Below, piece after piece: positions 43,842 through 56,366 of a DNA stretch of 64,000 nt. Under the pieces are notes generated by a model. The model was not told the origin of the DNA. It made no database searches and saw only the letters and a list, made by a program, of their open reading frames with translations. The stretch is taken from the NCBI RefSeq assembly GCF_003072125.1, contig NZ_QCYH01000003.1:7501-71500 (forward strand), written 5' to 3'. The stretch comes from Pelagivirga sediminicola. GTDB lineage: Bacteria > Pseudomonadota > Alphaproteobacteria > Rhodobacterales > Rhodobacteraceae. The position numbers and the translations under genes were made by a program. Numbering within the stretch: the first letter of the stretch is position 1; each line of letters begins with the position of its first letter.

Positions 43842-44983
43842 ACCTGACAGGAAACTGGTCTTACCCGACCTCGATCAAATTCGGCGCCGGCCGCATTGCC
43901 GAGCTGCCCGCCGCCTGCGCGCAGGCGGGCATCACGCGGCCGCTTCTGGTGACGGACAAGGGGCTGGCCGATCTGCCGATCACCGCGCAGGTGCTGGACA
44001 TCATGGACGCCGCCGGCTTTGGCCGCGGTATCTTTTCGGAGGTCGATCCGAACCCGAATGAAAAGAACCTTGCCGCGGGCGTTGCTGCCTACAAATCCGG
44101 CGGCCATGATGGCGTGATCGCGTTCGGCGGCGGCTCTGGTCTGGACCTGGGCAAGATGGTGGCCTTCATGGCCGGTCAGACGCGCCCGGTCTGGGATTAC
44201 GAGGACGTGGATGACTGGTGGACCCGCGCCGATGCCGATGCCATCGCGCCGATCATCGCGGTGCCGACGACGGCCGGAACAGGTTCCGAAGTGGGGCGCG
44301 CTAGCGTCATCACCAATTCCGAAACCCATGTGAAGAAGATCATCTTTCACCCCAAGGTGCTGCCGACGGTGGTGATCTGCGATCCCGAGCTGACCACCGG
44401 CATGCCGAAATTCATCACCGCCGGCACGGGCCTTGATGCCTTTGCCCATTGCGTCGAGGCGTTCTCCAGCCCGCATTACCACCCGATGAGCCAGGGCATG
44501 GCGCTGGAAGGGATGCGTCTGGTCAAGGATTACCTGCCGCGCGCCTATGCGGATGGCAACGACCTTGAGGCGCGCGCGCATATGATGAGCGCGGCGATGA
44601 TGGGCGCAACGGCGTTCCAGAAGGGCCTTGGCGCGATCCACGCGATGAGCCACCCTGTCGGCGCCGTCTTCGGCACCCACCACGGCACCACCAATGCGGT
44701 CTGCATGCCCGCGGTGCTGAAACTGAACGCGCCCGAGATCCGGGACCGGTTCCGCAGCGCGGCCGCCTATTTGGATATCGAGGGCGGCTTCGACGGTTTC
44801 TGCAGCTTCGTGCAGGAGTTCAACGACGCCCTCGGCATCCCTCGCAAGCTGTCTGACATGGGGGTCGAGGCGGCGCGGATCGACGATCTGGTGGCGGAGG
44901 CGATCAAGGATCCCAGCTGCGGCGGCAATCCGATCAAGCTGACCAAGGACAACCTGCGCGCACTTTATGAGGCCACGATCTGA
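43838..44983 (+). CDS. Iron-containing alcohol dehydrogenase
   Basis: 381 residues. GGGSGLDLGKMVAF binds NAD(P); the metal ligands are in TGLDAFAHCVEAF (Asp and His) and AMSHPVGAVFGTHHG (His and His). It interconverts an alcohol and an aldehyde. It overlaps ALDH (ATGA) and ends 50 bases before the terminator at 45034, closing the operon. Confidence 0.94.
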   Translation: MNLTGNWSYPTSIKFGAGRIAELPAACAQAGITRPLLVTDKGLADLPITAQVLDIMDAAGFGRGIFSEVDPNPNEKNLAAGVAAYKSGGHDGVIAFGGGSGLDLGKMVAFMAGQTRPVWDYEDVDDWWTRADADAIAPIIAVPTTAGTGSEVGRASVITNSETHVKKIIFHPKVLPTVVICDPELTTGMPKFITAGTGLDAFAHCVEAFSSPHYHPMSQGMALEGMRLVKDYLPRAYADGNDLEARAHMMSAAMMGATAFQKGLGAIHAMSHPVGAVFGTHHGTTNAVCMPAVLKLNAPEIRDRFRSAAAYLDIEGGFDGFCSFVQEFNDALGIPRKLSDMGVEAARIDDLVAEAIKDPSCGGNPIKLTKDNLRALYEATI

Positions 44984-45033
44984 GGCACGCCGGGCGCAAG
45001 CGCCCTCATCGTTCCCCAGATACGCGGCGCCGC

Positions 45034-45064
45034 CCCGGCCACCCTCGCAGTGGCCGGGTTTTTT
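45034..45064 (+). terminator. Rho-independent terminator of the TRAP/GS/ALDH/ADH operon
   Basis: CCCGGCCAC (45034-45042) pairs with GTGGCCGGG (45050-45058) with a seven-base loop, then six T. Confidence 0.92.
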
Positions 45065-45088
45065 GCATCCGCGCGAAAGCGCAAGACA

Positions 45089-49614
<4,526 letters not shown>

Positions 49615-49618
<4 letters not shown>

Positions 49619-50055
49619 GGGGCGTCTCCTTCGACGGATGGGTTGGTGGCCTCGTATTCCGCGGCGGTCTGGCGTGGGTGATCGCCCCGAAGCGGGGCGT
49701 AGGATGGGGCCTGATCGACGTAGATTTCCGATTTCAGCGGAAAACCCGACGCACCGGGGAAGATGCCCGCGATCAGCTCGTATTGGGCGCCCTCGGTGTG
49801 ATCGCGCAGCCACAGGTTGCTGCCGCAGACCGGACAAAACGCGCGCTCGGCAAGGGGAGGCGCGGCATACCGGGCGACATCGCCGATCACGGTCACGCCA
49901 GCCGCCGGCGCGTTGAACGTGGCGTAAAGCCCGCCGGACCAGCGCTGGCACCGATAGCAGTGGCACACGGCAACGCCGGTGTCATGCGCGCCGCGCAGTT
50001 CGATCCGGACCGCGCCGCACAGGCATTGGCCCCGGCACACGTCATCCGCGCTCAT
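49615..50055 (-). CDS. GFA-family (glutathione-dependent formaldehyde-activating enzyme-like) protein
   Basis: 146 residues from ATG 50055. Zinc-binding cysteine pattern: GQCLCGAVR, CHCYRCQRWSG and FCPVCGSNLWL. It lies inside the gltD-GFA-gltB unit: its start overlaps the gltD stop (50052-50055) and its stop overlaps the gltB start (49615-49618). GFA proteins are zinc sulfhydryl-type enzymes, but most paralogues have no proven formaldehyde activity. A role tied to glutamate metabolism is not established. Confidence 0.9.
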
Positions 50056-51485
50056 TCTGCGGCCACTTGCGCGGCGGCGGTCAGATCGTCCAGCAGCGCG
50101 GCGGCGCAATCGCGCCCGTCGCGGATGGCCCAGACCACAAGGGACGCGCCGCGCACGATATCGCCCACGGCATAGACGCCGGGCAGCGACGTGCGGCCGG
50201 TGGTGAACTCCGCCTTGACGGTGCCCCAGCGGGTCACCTGCAATTCGGGCTGATCCCAGAGCGCGGGCAACTCCTCGGCCTCGAACCCCAGCGCCTTGAT
50301 GACAAGATCGGCGGGCTCGTCATGCACCGCGCCGTCGATTTCCTCCGGGGCCTGACGCCCAGTCAGGTCCGGCGCGCCAAGGCGCATCTGCTGCACCTTG
50401 ACTGCGCTCACCGGATCGCCTGAAAACCCCTTGGGCAGGGCCAGCCAGTCGAAAATCACGCCCTCCTCCTCGGCATTGGCGACCTCGCGCAGACTGCCCG
50501 GCATGTTGGCGCGGTCGCGGCGGTAGAGGCATTTGACCGAGGTGGCGCCCTGCCGGATGGCGGTGCGCACACAATCCATCGCCGTATCGCCGCCGCCAAT
50601 GACCACGACGCGCTTGCCGCTTGCGTCCAATTCGCCGCTGTCGAAATCCGGCACCGTATCGCCAAAGGAACGGCGGTTGCTGGCTGTCAGATAGTCGATG
50701 GCGCGCACGATCCCGCGCGCCCCTGATCCCGGCCCCGCCAGATTGCGGGATTTATAGACGCCGGTGGCGATGATGACCGCGTCATGCTGCGCCCGCAGGT
50801 CGTCAAAACTTACGTCGCGCCCGATCTCGCTGTTCAGGTGAAACGTCACCCCTCCTGCCTCAAGCTGCTCCATCCGGCGCAGAACCACGTCCTTTTCCAG
50901 TTTGAAACCGGGGATTCCATAGGTCAGCAATCCGCCGCCGCGATCGTATCGGTCATAGACGCTGACCTGAATTCCCGCGCGGCGCAGCATATCCGCCGCC
51001 GCCAGCCCGCCGGGCCCCGCGCCGATGATCGCGACGCTTTGTGCGCGCTCCTGCGCCGGGCGCGCGGGCTGAACCCAGCCTTCGTCCCACGCGGTATCGG
51101 TGATGTATTTCTCGATCTGGCCGATCGTGACGGTACCGTGCCCCGATTGCTCGATCACGCAATTGCCTTCGCACAGACGATCTTGCGGGCAGATGCGACC
51201 GCAGATTTCGGGGAAGGTGTTGGTGGCCTGGCTCAGCTCATAAGCCTCCTGCAGCCGCCCCTCGGCGGTCAGGCGCAGCCAGTCGGGGATGTTGTTGTGC
51301 AGGGGGCAATGGCTCTGGCAATAGGGCACGCCGCATTGGCTGCACCTGCTGGCCTGTTCGCGCGCCTTGGTGTTCGCATACTCGGCATAAATTTCGTCAA
51401 AGTCGCGGCGGCGCAGATCGGGCGCCCGCTTTGGCGGCATGTCGCGCGTGACCGTGGTGAATTTCAGCATGGATCGGTCAGTCAT
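50052..51485 (-). CDS. gltD: Glutamate synthase small subunit (beta)
   Basis: 477 residues. N-terminal Fe-S segment CSQCGVPYCQSHCPLHN and CEGNCVIEQ; FAD binding GAGPGGLAAADMLRRAG; NADPH site VIGGGDTAMDCVRTAIRQG. It supplies NADPH electrons to GltB. It is the first gene of the gltD-GFA-gltB unit, with an unusual upstream region (51486-51637) holding palindromes. Confidence 0.97.
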   Translation of the reverse strand: MTDRSMLKFTTVTRDMPPKRAPDLRRRDFDEIYAEYANTKAREQASRCSQCGVPYCQSHCPLHNNIPDWLRLTAEGRLQEAYELSQATNTFPEICGRICPQDRLCEGNCVIEQSGHGTVTIGQIEKYITDTAWDEGWVQPARPAQERAQSVAIIGAGPGGLAAADMLRRAGIQVSVYDRYDRGGGLLTYGIPGFKLEKDVVLRRMEQLEAGGVTFHLNSEIGRDVSFDDLRAQHDAVIIATGVYKSRNLAGPGSGARGIVRAIDYLTASNRRSFGDTVPDFDSGELDASGKRVVVIGGGDTAMDCVRTAIRQGATSVKCLYRRDRANMPGSLREVANAEEEGVIFDWLALPKGFSGDPVSAVKVQQMRLGAPDLTGRQAPEEIDGAVHDEPADLVIKALGFEAEELPALWDQPELQVTRWGTVKAEFTTGRTSLPGVYAVGDIVRGASLVVWAIRDGRDCAAALLDDLTAAAQVAAE

Positions 51486-51542
51486 GGCGCACCTGATTGT
51501 TTGAAGCTCACCACCGTTAAACGGCGCTTGCGCGCATTAAAA

Positions 51543-51557
51543 GACAGTATTACTGTC
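51543..51557. promoter_or_regulatory. Palindrome upstream of gltD
   Basis: GACAGTA-T-TACTGTC is a perfect inverted repeat 58 bases from the gltD ATG, operator-like in size. No known regulator consensus was recognised. Confidence 0.4.
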
Positions 51558-51607
51558 GTATATATCAGAAAAACGCTGACGGGCGCGAAAATTTGCTACC
51601 GCAGGCT

Positions 51608-51634
51608 GGCTTATAGGTAAGCCTTAATTACCTA
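51608..51634. other. Overlapping, mutually exclusive inverted repeats between uppP and gltD
   Basis: GGCTTA-TAGG-TAAGCC (51608-51623) and TAGGTAA-GCCTTAA-TTACCTA (51614-51634) share bases, so only one stem can form at a time. No T run follows, so it is not a simple terminator. Confidence 0.45.
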
Positions 51635-51637
51635 CTC

Positions 51638-52441
51638 TCAAAACCCGGCGAGCAAAAAGCCGGTCGCGACCGTTCCCACGGCGATTCGCCACCAGCCGAA
51701 CAGGGCATAGCCGTGGCGGCTGACGAAGCTGAGCAGCCATCTGACCACGATGATCCCGCTGACGAACGCCATCGCGAATCCCACGGCAATATCGCTCATC
51801 GCGCCAAGGTCCAGAACATCGCGGTTCTGATAGAGATCATACGCCACGGCGCCCGCCATTGTCGGCAACGACAGGAAGAACGAAAACTCGGCCGCCGCGC
51901 GTTTCTCCACGCCCATGAGGAGCGCGCCGACGATGGTCGCGCCCGACCGGCTGGTGCCGGGGATCATCGCGAGGCATTGAAACAGACCGATGCGCAGGGT
52001 CACCCAGATCGGCAAATGCTCGGCATCCGCATAGCGCGGAGCAGGCGCGAACCTGTCGACAAAGACCAGCACGATCCCCCCGAGGATCAGCATGATCGAC
52101 ACCAGAAGGGGTGTCTCGAACAGCACCGCCTTGATGAAGCCATGCGCCAGCACCCCCACGACCAGCGCGGGCAAAAAGGCGATCAGGACCGACGCCAGGA
52201 ACCGCCTTGCACCGGGGCTGTGCGGCGCGCTTATCAGCACCTGCACCAGGCGGGAGGCATAGACGGCCAGGATCGCCAGCACGGCCCCCAGTTGAATGAC
52301 CACCTCGAAACTCCGGCCGGCGCTTTGAAATCCGACGAAGTGACCGGCCAGAAGCAGATGGCCTGTGGAGGACACGGGAATGAATTCCGTCAGCCCCTCG
52401 ATCAGCCCAAGAGCTGCTGCGACGAGGGTCGTGTCAGGCAT
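51638..52441 (-). CDS. uppP: Undecaprenyl-diphosphatase (BacA/UppP)
   Basis: 267 residues. The motif [18 protein letters not shown] near the N-terminus and [12 protein letters not shown] near residue 160 are the two catalytic signatures. About eight helices. It dephosphorylates undecaprenyl pyrophosphate in the inner membrane for reuse in peptidoglycan and glycan assembly. It starts 23 bases after the stop of the NDUFA9-like gene. Confidence 0.95.
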   Translation of the reverse strand: MPDTTLVAAALGLIEGLTEFIPVSSTGHLLLAGHFVGFQSAGRSFEVVIQLGAVLAILAVYASRLVQVLISAPHSPGARRFLASVLIAFLPALVVGVLAHGFIKAVLFETPLLVSIMLILGGIVLVFVDRFAPAPRYADAEHLPIWVTLRIGLFQCLAMIPGTSRSGATIVGALLMGVEKRAAAEFSFFLSLPTMAGAVAYDLYQNRDVLDLGAMSDIAVGFAMAFVSGIIVVRWLLSFVSRHGYALFGWWRIAVGTVATGFLLAGF

Positions 52442-52464
52442 GAGAGTTCCGATCTATTGGGGCG

Positions 52465-53448
52465 TCAGTTTGCCCGCAGGTTTCCTGCGGACTCCTTGAT
52501 GGCGGCATATTGCCCCGATGCGCGGAAGCGCCACAGGTATTCCGGCAACACCGCGTCCATCGCCGTCGGCTGGATTTCCAGCGCATCAAAGCCCCGGGCA
52601 CCATCCCGAACGACATTGTCAGACCTCAGCGAGGTGACCTGATCGCGCGTGATCTGCGCCGAAATCAGGCCCAGAGACAGCGTCTGGACCAGCTCCATCA
52701 CGCCCCCCATGACCGAGGCGATGGGGAAGGGAATGTTCACGATACCGCGCCGCTTGCGGATGACGGCCAGCATGCGCTGCATAATTTCGCGGAAACTGAG
52801 GGTGTCGGGGCCGCCCAGCTCGTAGATGCCGGGCGCCGCGGTGCCGACCACGCCCTTTTCCGCGGCATGGGCGACATCGTCGACATAGACCGGCTGAAAC
52901 AGGGTGTCGCCGCCAACAACGGGCAGGATCGGGCCCATCCGCGTCATGCTGGCAAAGCGGTTGAAGAACTGGTCCTCGGGCCCGAACACGACGGAGGGGC
53001 GCAGGATGACGGCGTTCGGGAAATGCTCCAGCACGCCCGCCTCGCCCCGGCCCTTGCTGCGGGCATAAAGGCTGGCGCCATCCGTATCGGCGCCAATGGC
53101 CGAAATATGGACCAGACGCTCGACCCCTTCTTCGGCGGCGATGCGTGCGATGCACGTGGCGCCCTTGTCCTGCACGGCGTCGAAATTGTTCTTGCCGCCG
53201 CGGTCGAACGTGCCGACACAGTTGACGACCGCGTCCGCGCCGCGCGTGACACTGCGAACGCTGTCCTCGTTGCGGATGTTGCAGATGACCGGCTCAACCT
53301 GGCCGACAACGCCGTAGGTGCGCACGAAACCGGCCTGTTCGGGGCGGCGGCAGGCCACGCGCACACGCCATCCGGCCTGCGCCATGCGATCGGCGATATA
53401 GCGGCCGACAAAGCCCGATCCGCCAAAGATTGTGACCAGTTTCGACAT
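52465..53448 (-). CDS. NAD(P)-binding SDR, complex I NDUFA9-like
   Basis: 327 residues from ATG 53448 ([20 protein letters not shown]) with GAGG upstream; the longer frame is rejected. Rossmann [28 protein letters not shown] and [19 protein letters not shown] follow, matching the atypical SDR family that includes the complex I accessory subunit NDUFA9. Probably bound to complex I or acting on quinone-related steps. It is 23 bases upstream of uppP on the same strand. Confidence 0.9.
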   Translation of the reverse strand: MSKLVTIFGGSGFVGRYIADRMAQAGWRVRVACRRPEQAGFVRTYGVVGQVEPVICNIRNEDSVRSVTRGADAVVNCVGTFDRGGKNNFDAVQDKGATCIARIAAEEGVERLVHISAIGADTDGASLYARSKGRGEAGVLEHFPNAVILRPSVVFGPEDQFFNRFASMTRMGPILPVVGGDTLFQPVYVDDVAHAAEKGVVGTAAPGIYELGGPDTLSFREIMQRMLAVIRKRRGIVNIPFPIASVMGGVMELVQTLSLGLISAQITRDQVTSLRSDNVVRDGARGFDALEIQPTAMDAVLPEYLWRFRASGQYAAIKESAGNLRAN

Positions 53449-53456
53449 GTGGATAA
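53448..53456 (-). other. Perfect DnaA box at the NDUFA9-like start
   Basis: TGTGGATAA on the plus strand is the complement of TTATCCACA and lies at and just before the ATG. Same 9-mer as 22698-22706. Confidence 0.35.
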
Positions 53457-53575
53457 CCTCCGGCACGCGCCGCTCTTGCATGTGATCTCCCACTCCTACC
53501 CGCGCAGGGCCGCGCGGGCAAGGTGATACGCGGCTTTGCGCAATGCCGCGCGCTTGCGTCCGATGAAAAAGCCCG

Positions 53576-53602
53576 TTGACACGCCCACTGCCGGGGTCTA
53601 AA
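53576..53602 (+). promoter_or_regulatory. Predicted promoter of tRNA-Leu
   Basis: TTGACA (53576-53581) and TCTAAA (53597-53602) are 15 bases apart (16 if CTAAAC is used). The tRNA starts 19 bases later. The -35 is a consensus match but the spacer is short. Confidence 0.5.
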
Positions 53603-53620
53603 CGGCCCCTCACGTGACCT

Positions 53621-53706
53621 GCCCAGGTGGCGGAATGGTAGACGCGCTAGCTTCAGGTGCTAGTACTGGCAACGGTGTGGAGGTTCGAGTCCTCTCCTGG
53701 GCACCA
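53621..53706 (+). tRNA. tRNA-Leu (CAG)
   Basis: Acceptor GCCCAGG pairs with CCTGGGC, then A and an encoded CCA. Anticodon arm CTAGC-TTCAGGT-GCTAG gives CAG, reading CUG. The long variable arm (TACTGGCAACGGTG) is the class II type, and the T loop is GTTCGAG. Confidence 0.97.
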
Positions 53707-53867
53707 ATCCTCAAGACAGATCAAGTCATTGCAATCGCAGCCTTGTTGAGCGAGCCGCGACCGGGCACGCGGACAAAGCCGTGGACGCTTTTGGGCGGCC
53801 GTGACATGATCGCGGGCGGGCTGCACAAGGCCGTTGTGCCCGATGGAGGGAATGGAAAGGTTACGCG

Positions 53868-55289
53868 ATGATTCATCCGGTTCTTTTGTGCGGCGGCTCG
53901 GGCACGCGTTTGTGGCCGCTGTCGCGCAAATCCTATCCCAAGCAGTTCGCGCGTCTCATGGGCGACGAGAGCCTGTTCCAGGCGTCGGCCCGCCGCCTGT
54001 CGGGCGAGGGATTTGCCGCGCCGCTGATTGTCACCGGGGACCCGTTCCGCTTTATCGTGACCGAGCAGCTGGCCCAGACCAGGCAGGCGCCCCAAGGCAT
54101 CCTGATCGAACCCGAAGGCCGCAATACCGCCCCCGCCGTTCTGGCCGCGGCGCTGTGGCTGGCCGAAAGCGACGAGGATGCATTGATGCTGGTCGCACCA
54201 TCGGACCACGTGATCCCGGACGCTGCCGCCTTTCGCGCCGCCGCCACCGCAGCCACGCCGCGGGCGAAGGCGGGCGATCTGGTGACGTTCGGCATCACGC
54301 CGGACCGGGCCGAGACGGGATACGGATATCTTGAGCTGGCCAAAGGCGCCGATGCGGCGGCAGACACGCCGCAAAGCCTTGCCCGGTTTGTCGAGAAACC
54401 TGACGAGGCGCGTGCGCGGGAGATGGTCGCCGACGGCAATTTCCTGTGGAACGCCGGGATTTTCCTTTTCACCGCAGGCGCCGTGCTTGACGCTTATCGC
54501 GCCCACGCGCCCGCGATGCTGGATGCCGTCGGCCGCGCGCTGCAGGGCGCGTCGTGCGATCTGGGCTTTACCCGGCTGGATGCGGGCCCGTGGGTCGAGG
54601 CCGAGGACACCTCCATTGATTATGCGATCATGGAAAAGGCTGACAATCTGGCGGTGATGCCCTACGCGGCCGGCTGGTCCGATCTGGGCGGCTGGGATGC
54701 CGTCTGGATGGAATCGGGGCCGGACGATCAGGGCAATGTCTGCTCGGATCACGCGACAGCGATTTCCTGCGAGGACACGCTTTTGCGCTCGGAGACGCCG
54801 GGGCTGGAGCTGGTCGGGATCGGGCTGAAGGACATGATCGCGATCGCGATGAATGACGCGGTGCTGGTCGCTCACAAATCGCAGGCCCAGCGCGTCAAGG
54901 AGGCGGTGACCGCGCTGAAGGCGCGCGGCGCCTCCCAGGCGGTGCAGCTGCCGCGCGACTATCGCCCCTGGGGCTGGTACGAAAGCCTTGCCATCGGCGG
55001 GCGGTTTCAGGTCAAGCGGATCGTCGTCAATCCGGGCGCCGCGCTGAGCCTGCAAAGCCATCACCACCGGTCCGAGCACTGGATCGTTGTCGAGGGCACC
55101 GCGCGCGTGACAGTGGGCGACGAGGTGAAGCTGCTGACCGAGAACCAGTCCGTCTATATCCCGCTCGGCGCCGTGCACCGCATGGAGAATCCGGGCAAGC
55201 TGCCGATGGTTCTGATCGAGGTGCAGACCGGCAGCTATCTGGGCGAGGATGACATCATCCGCTACGAGGATGTGTATGCCCGCGATTGA
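53868..55289 (+). CDS. manC: Mannose-1-phosphate guanylyltransferase/mannose-6-phosphate isomerase
   Basis: 473 residues. The nucleotidyltransferase loop LLCGGSGTRLWPLSRKSYPKQF is at the start; RFVEKPDEARAREM and later the cupin QSHHHRSEHWIVVEGTARVT (isomerase half) follow. It makes GDP-mannose for glycans. AAAGG precedes the start. mnmH begins 6 bases downstream. Confidence 0.95.
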   Translation: MIHPVLLCGGSGTRLWPLSRKSYPKQFARLMGDESLFQASARRLSGEGFAAPLIVTGDPFRFIVTEQLAQTRQAPQGILIEPEGRNTAPAVLAAALWLAESDEDALMLVAPSDHVIPDAAAFRAAATAATPRAKAGDLVTFGITPDRAETGYGYLELAKGADAAADTPQSLARFVEKPDEARAREMVADGNFLWNAGIFLFTAGAVLDAYRAHAPAMLDAVGRALQGASCDLGFTRLDAGPWVEAEDTSIDYAIMEKADNLAVMPYAAGWSDLGGWDAVWMESGPDDQGNVCSDHATAISCEDTLLRSETPGLELVGIGLKDMIAIAMNDAVLVAHKSQAQRVKEAVTALKARGASQAVQLPRDYRPWGWYESLAIGGRFQVKRIVVNPGAALSLQSHHHRSEHWIVVEGTARVTVGDEVKLLTENQSVYIPLGAVHRMENPGKLPMVLIEVQTGSYLGEDDIIRYEDVYARD

Positions 55290-55295
55290 CCGGTC

Positions 55296-56366
55296 GTGAA
55301 GCTGTCCCTCGCAAGCATCGCGCAACTGGCCGACTTGCCGGTCGATACGCTGATCGACGCCCGCTCGCCCGCCGAATATGCCGAGGACCACCTGCCCGGC
55401 GCCATCAACCTGCCCAGCCTCAGCGACGCCGAGCGTGCGGAGGTCGGCACGATCTATGTGCAACAGGACCGCTTCAAGGCGCGGCGGATTGGCGCGGCGC
55501 TGGTTGCGCGCAACGTGGCGGCGCATCTGGAGGGGCCGCTCTCGGGCAAGGACGGAAGCTGGCGGCCCCTGGTCTATTGCTGGCGCGGCGGGCAACGGTC
55601 AGGATCGTTCGCCTCGATACTGGAGCAGATCGGCTGGCGCACCACGCTGCTGGACGGCGGCTATCGCGCATATCGGCGGCTGGTGGTGAATATGCTCTAC
55701 GACGCGGAATTGGCTCTGACGCCGATTCTGCTGGATGGCAATACCGGCACGGCCAAGACGCGCCTTCTGGAACTGCTGGAGGCGCAGGGCGTGCAGGTGA
55801 TCGACCTTGAGGGGCTGGCCAATCATCGCGGCTCGGCCCTTGGCGCGCGGCCGGGCGGGCAGCCGACGCAGAAGCTGTTCGAGGGGCGGCTGGCGCAGAG
55901 GATCGCGGCGCTGGACCCGGCCCGCCCGGTCGTGATCGAGGCCGAGTCGCACAAGGTGGGCACGCGCATCCTGCCGCCCAGCCTGTGGGGCGCGATGAAA
56001 AGCGCGCCCTCGGTGCGTGTCACCGCCCCCGTCGCCGCGCGGGCGGCGTATCTGGCGCGCGCCTATGGTGACATGACGGGCCAGCCTGATTTGCTGAAGG
56101 AGAATCTGGATCTCCTGCGGCATTTGCGCGGGCATGAGACCGTGGATCGCTGGCAACAGATGGTGGATGATCGGGATTTCACGGCGCTGGCGGGTGAGCT
56201 GATCGTGCAGCACTACGACCCCGGATATGAATCGGCCCGCGCGCGCCATGATCTGACCGCGCCGCAGGCGGTGGAGCTGACAGCGCTGGACGACGCGGCG
56301 TTGGAGGCCGCGCTGCCCCGCCTGATTGACGCGATCGGGCGCGCGGCAGGCTCTAACGCAGGGTGA
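55296..56366 (+). CDS. mnmH: tRNA 2-selenouridine synthase
   Basis: 356 residues from GTG 55296. The N-terminal rhodanese domain has the catalytic Cys in VYCWRGGQRSGSFA; the C-terminal P-loop domain has LLDGNTGTAKTRLLE. It replaces sulfur of 2-thiouridine at wobble position 34 with selenium supplied by selenophosphate. It converges with the selD fusion, overlapping it by 14 bases (56353-56366). No selA, selB or selC is seen here. Confidence 0.93.
   Translation: MKLSLASIAQLADLPVDTLIDARSPAEYAEDHLPGAINLPSLSDAERAEVGTIYVQQDRFKARRIGAALVARNVAAHLEGPLSGKDGSWRPLVYCWRGGQRSGSFASILEQIGWRTTLLDGGYRAYRRLVVNMLYDAELALTPILLDGNTGTAKTRLLELLEAQGVQVIDLEGLANHRGSALGARPGGQPTQKLFEGRLAQRIAALDPARPVVIEAESHKVGTRILPPSLWGAMKSAPSVRVTAPVAARAAYLARAYGDMTGQPDLLKENLDLLRHLRGHETVDRWQQMVDDRDFTALAGELIVQHYDPGYESARARHDLTAPQAVELTALDDAALEAALPRLIDAIGRAAGSNAG

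Noticed and set aside
53614-53871. 85-residue frame over tRNA-Leu
   Set aside because: It runs through the tRNA gene; no ribosome site.
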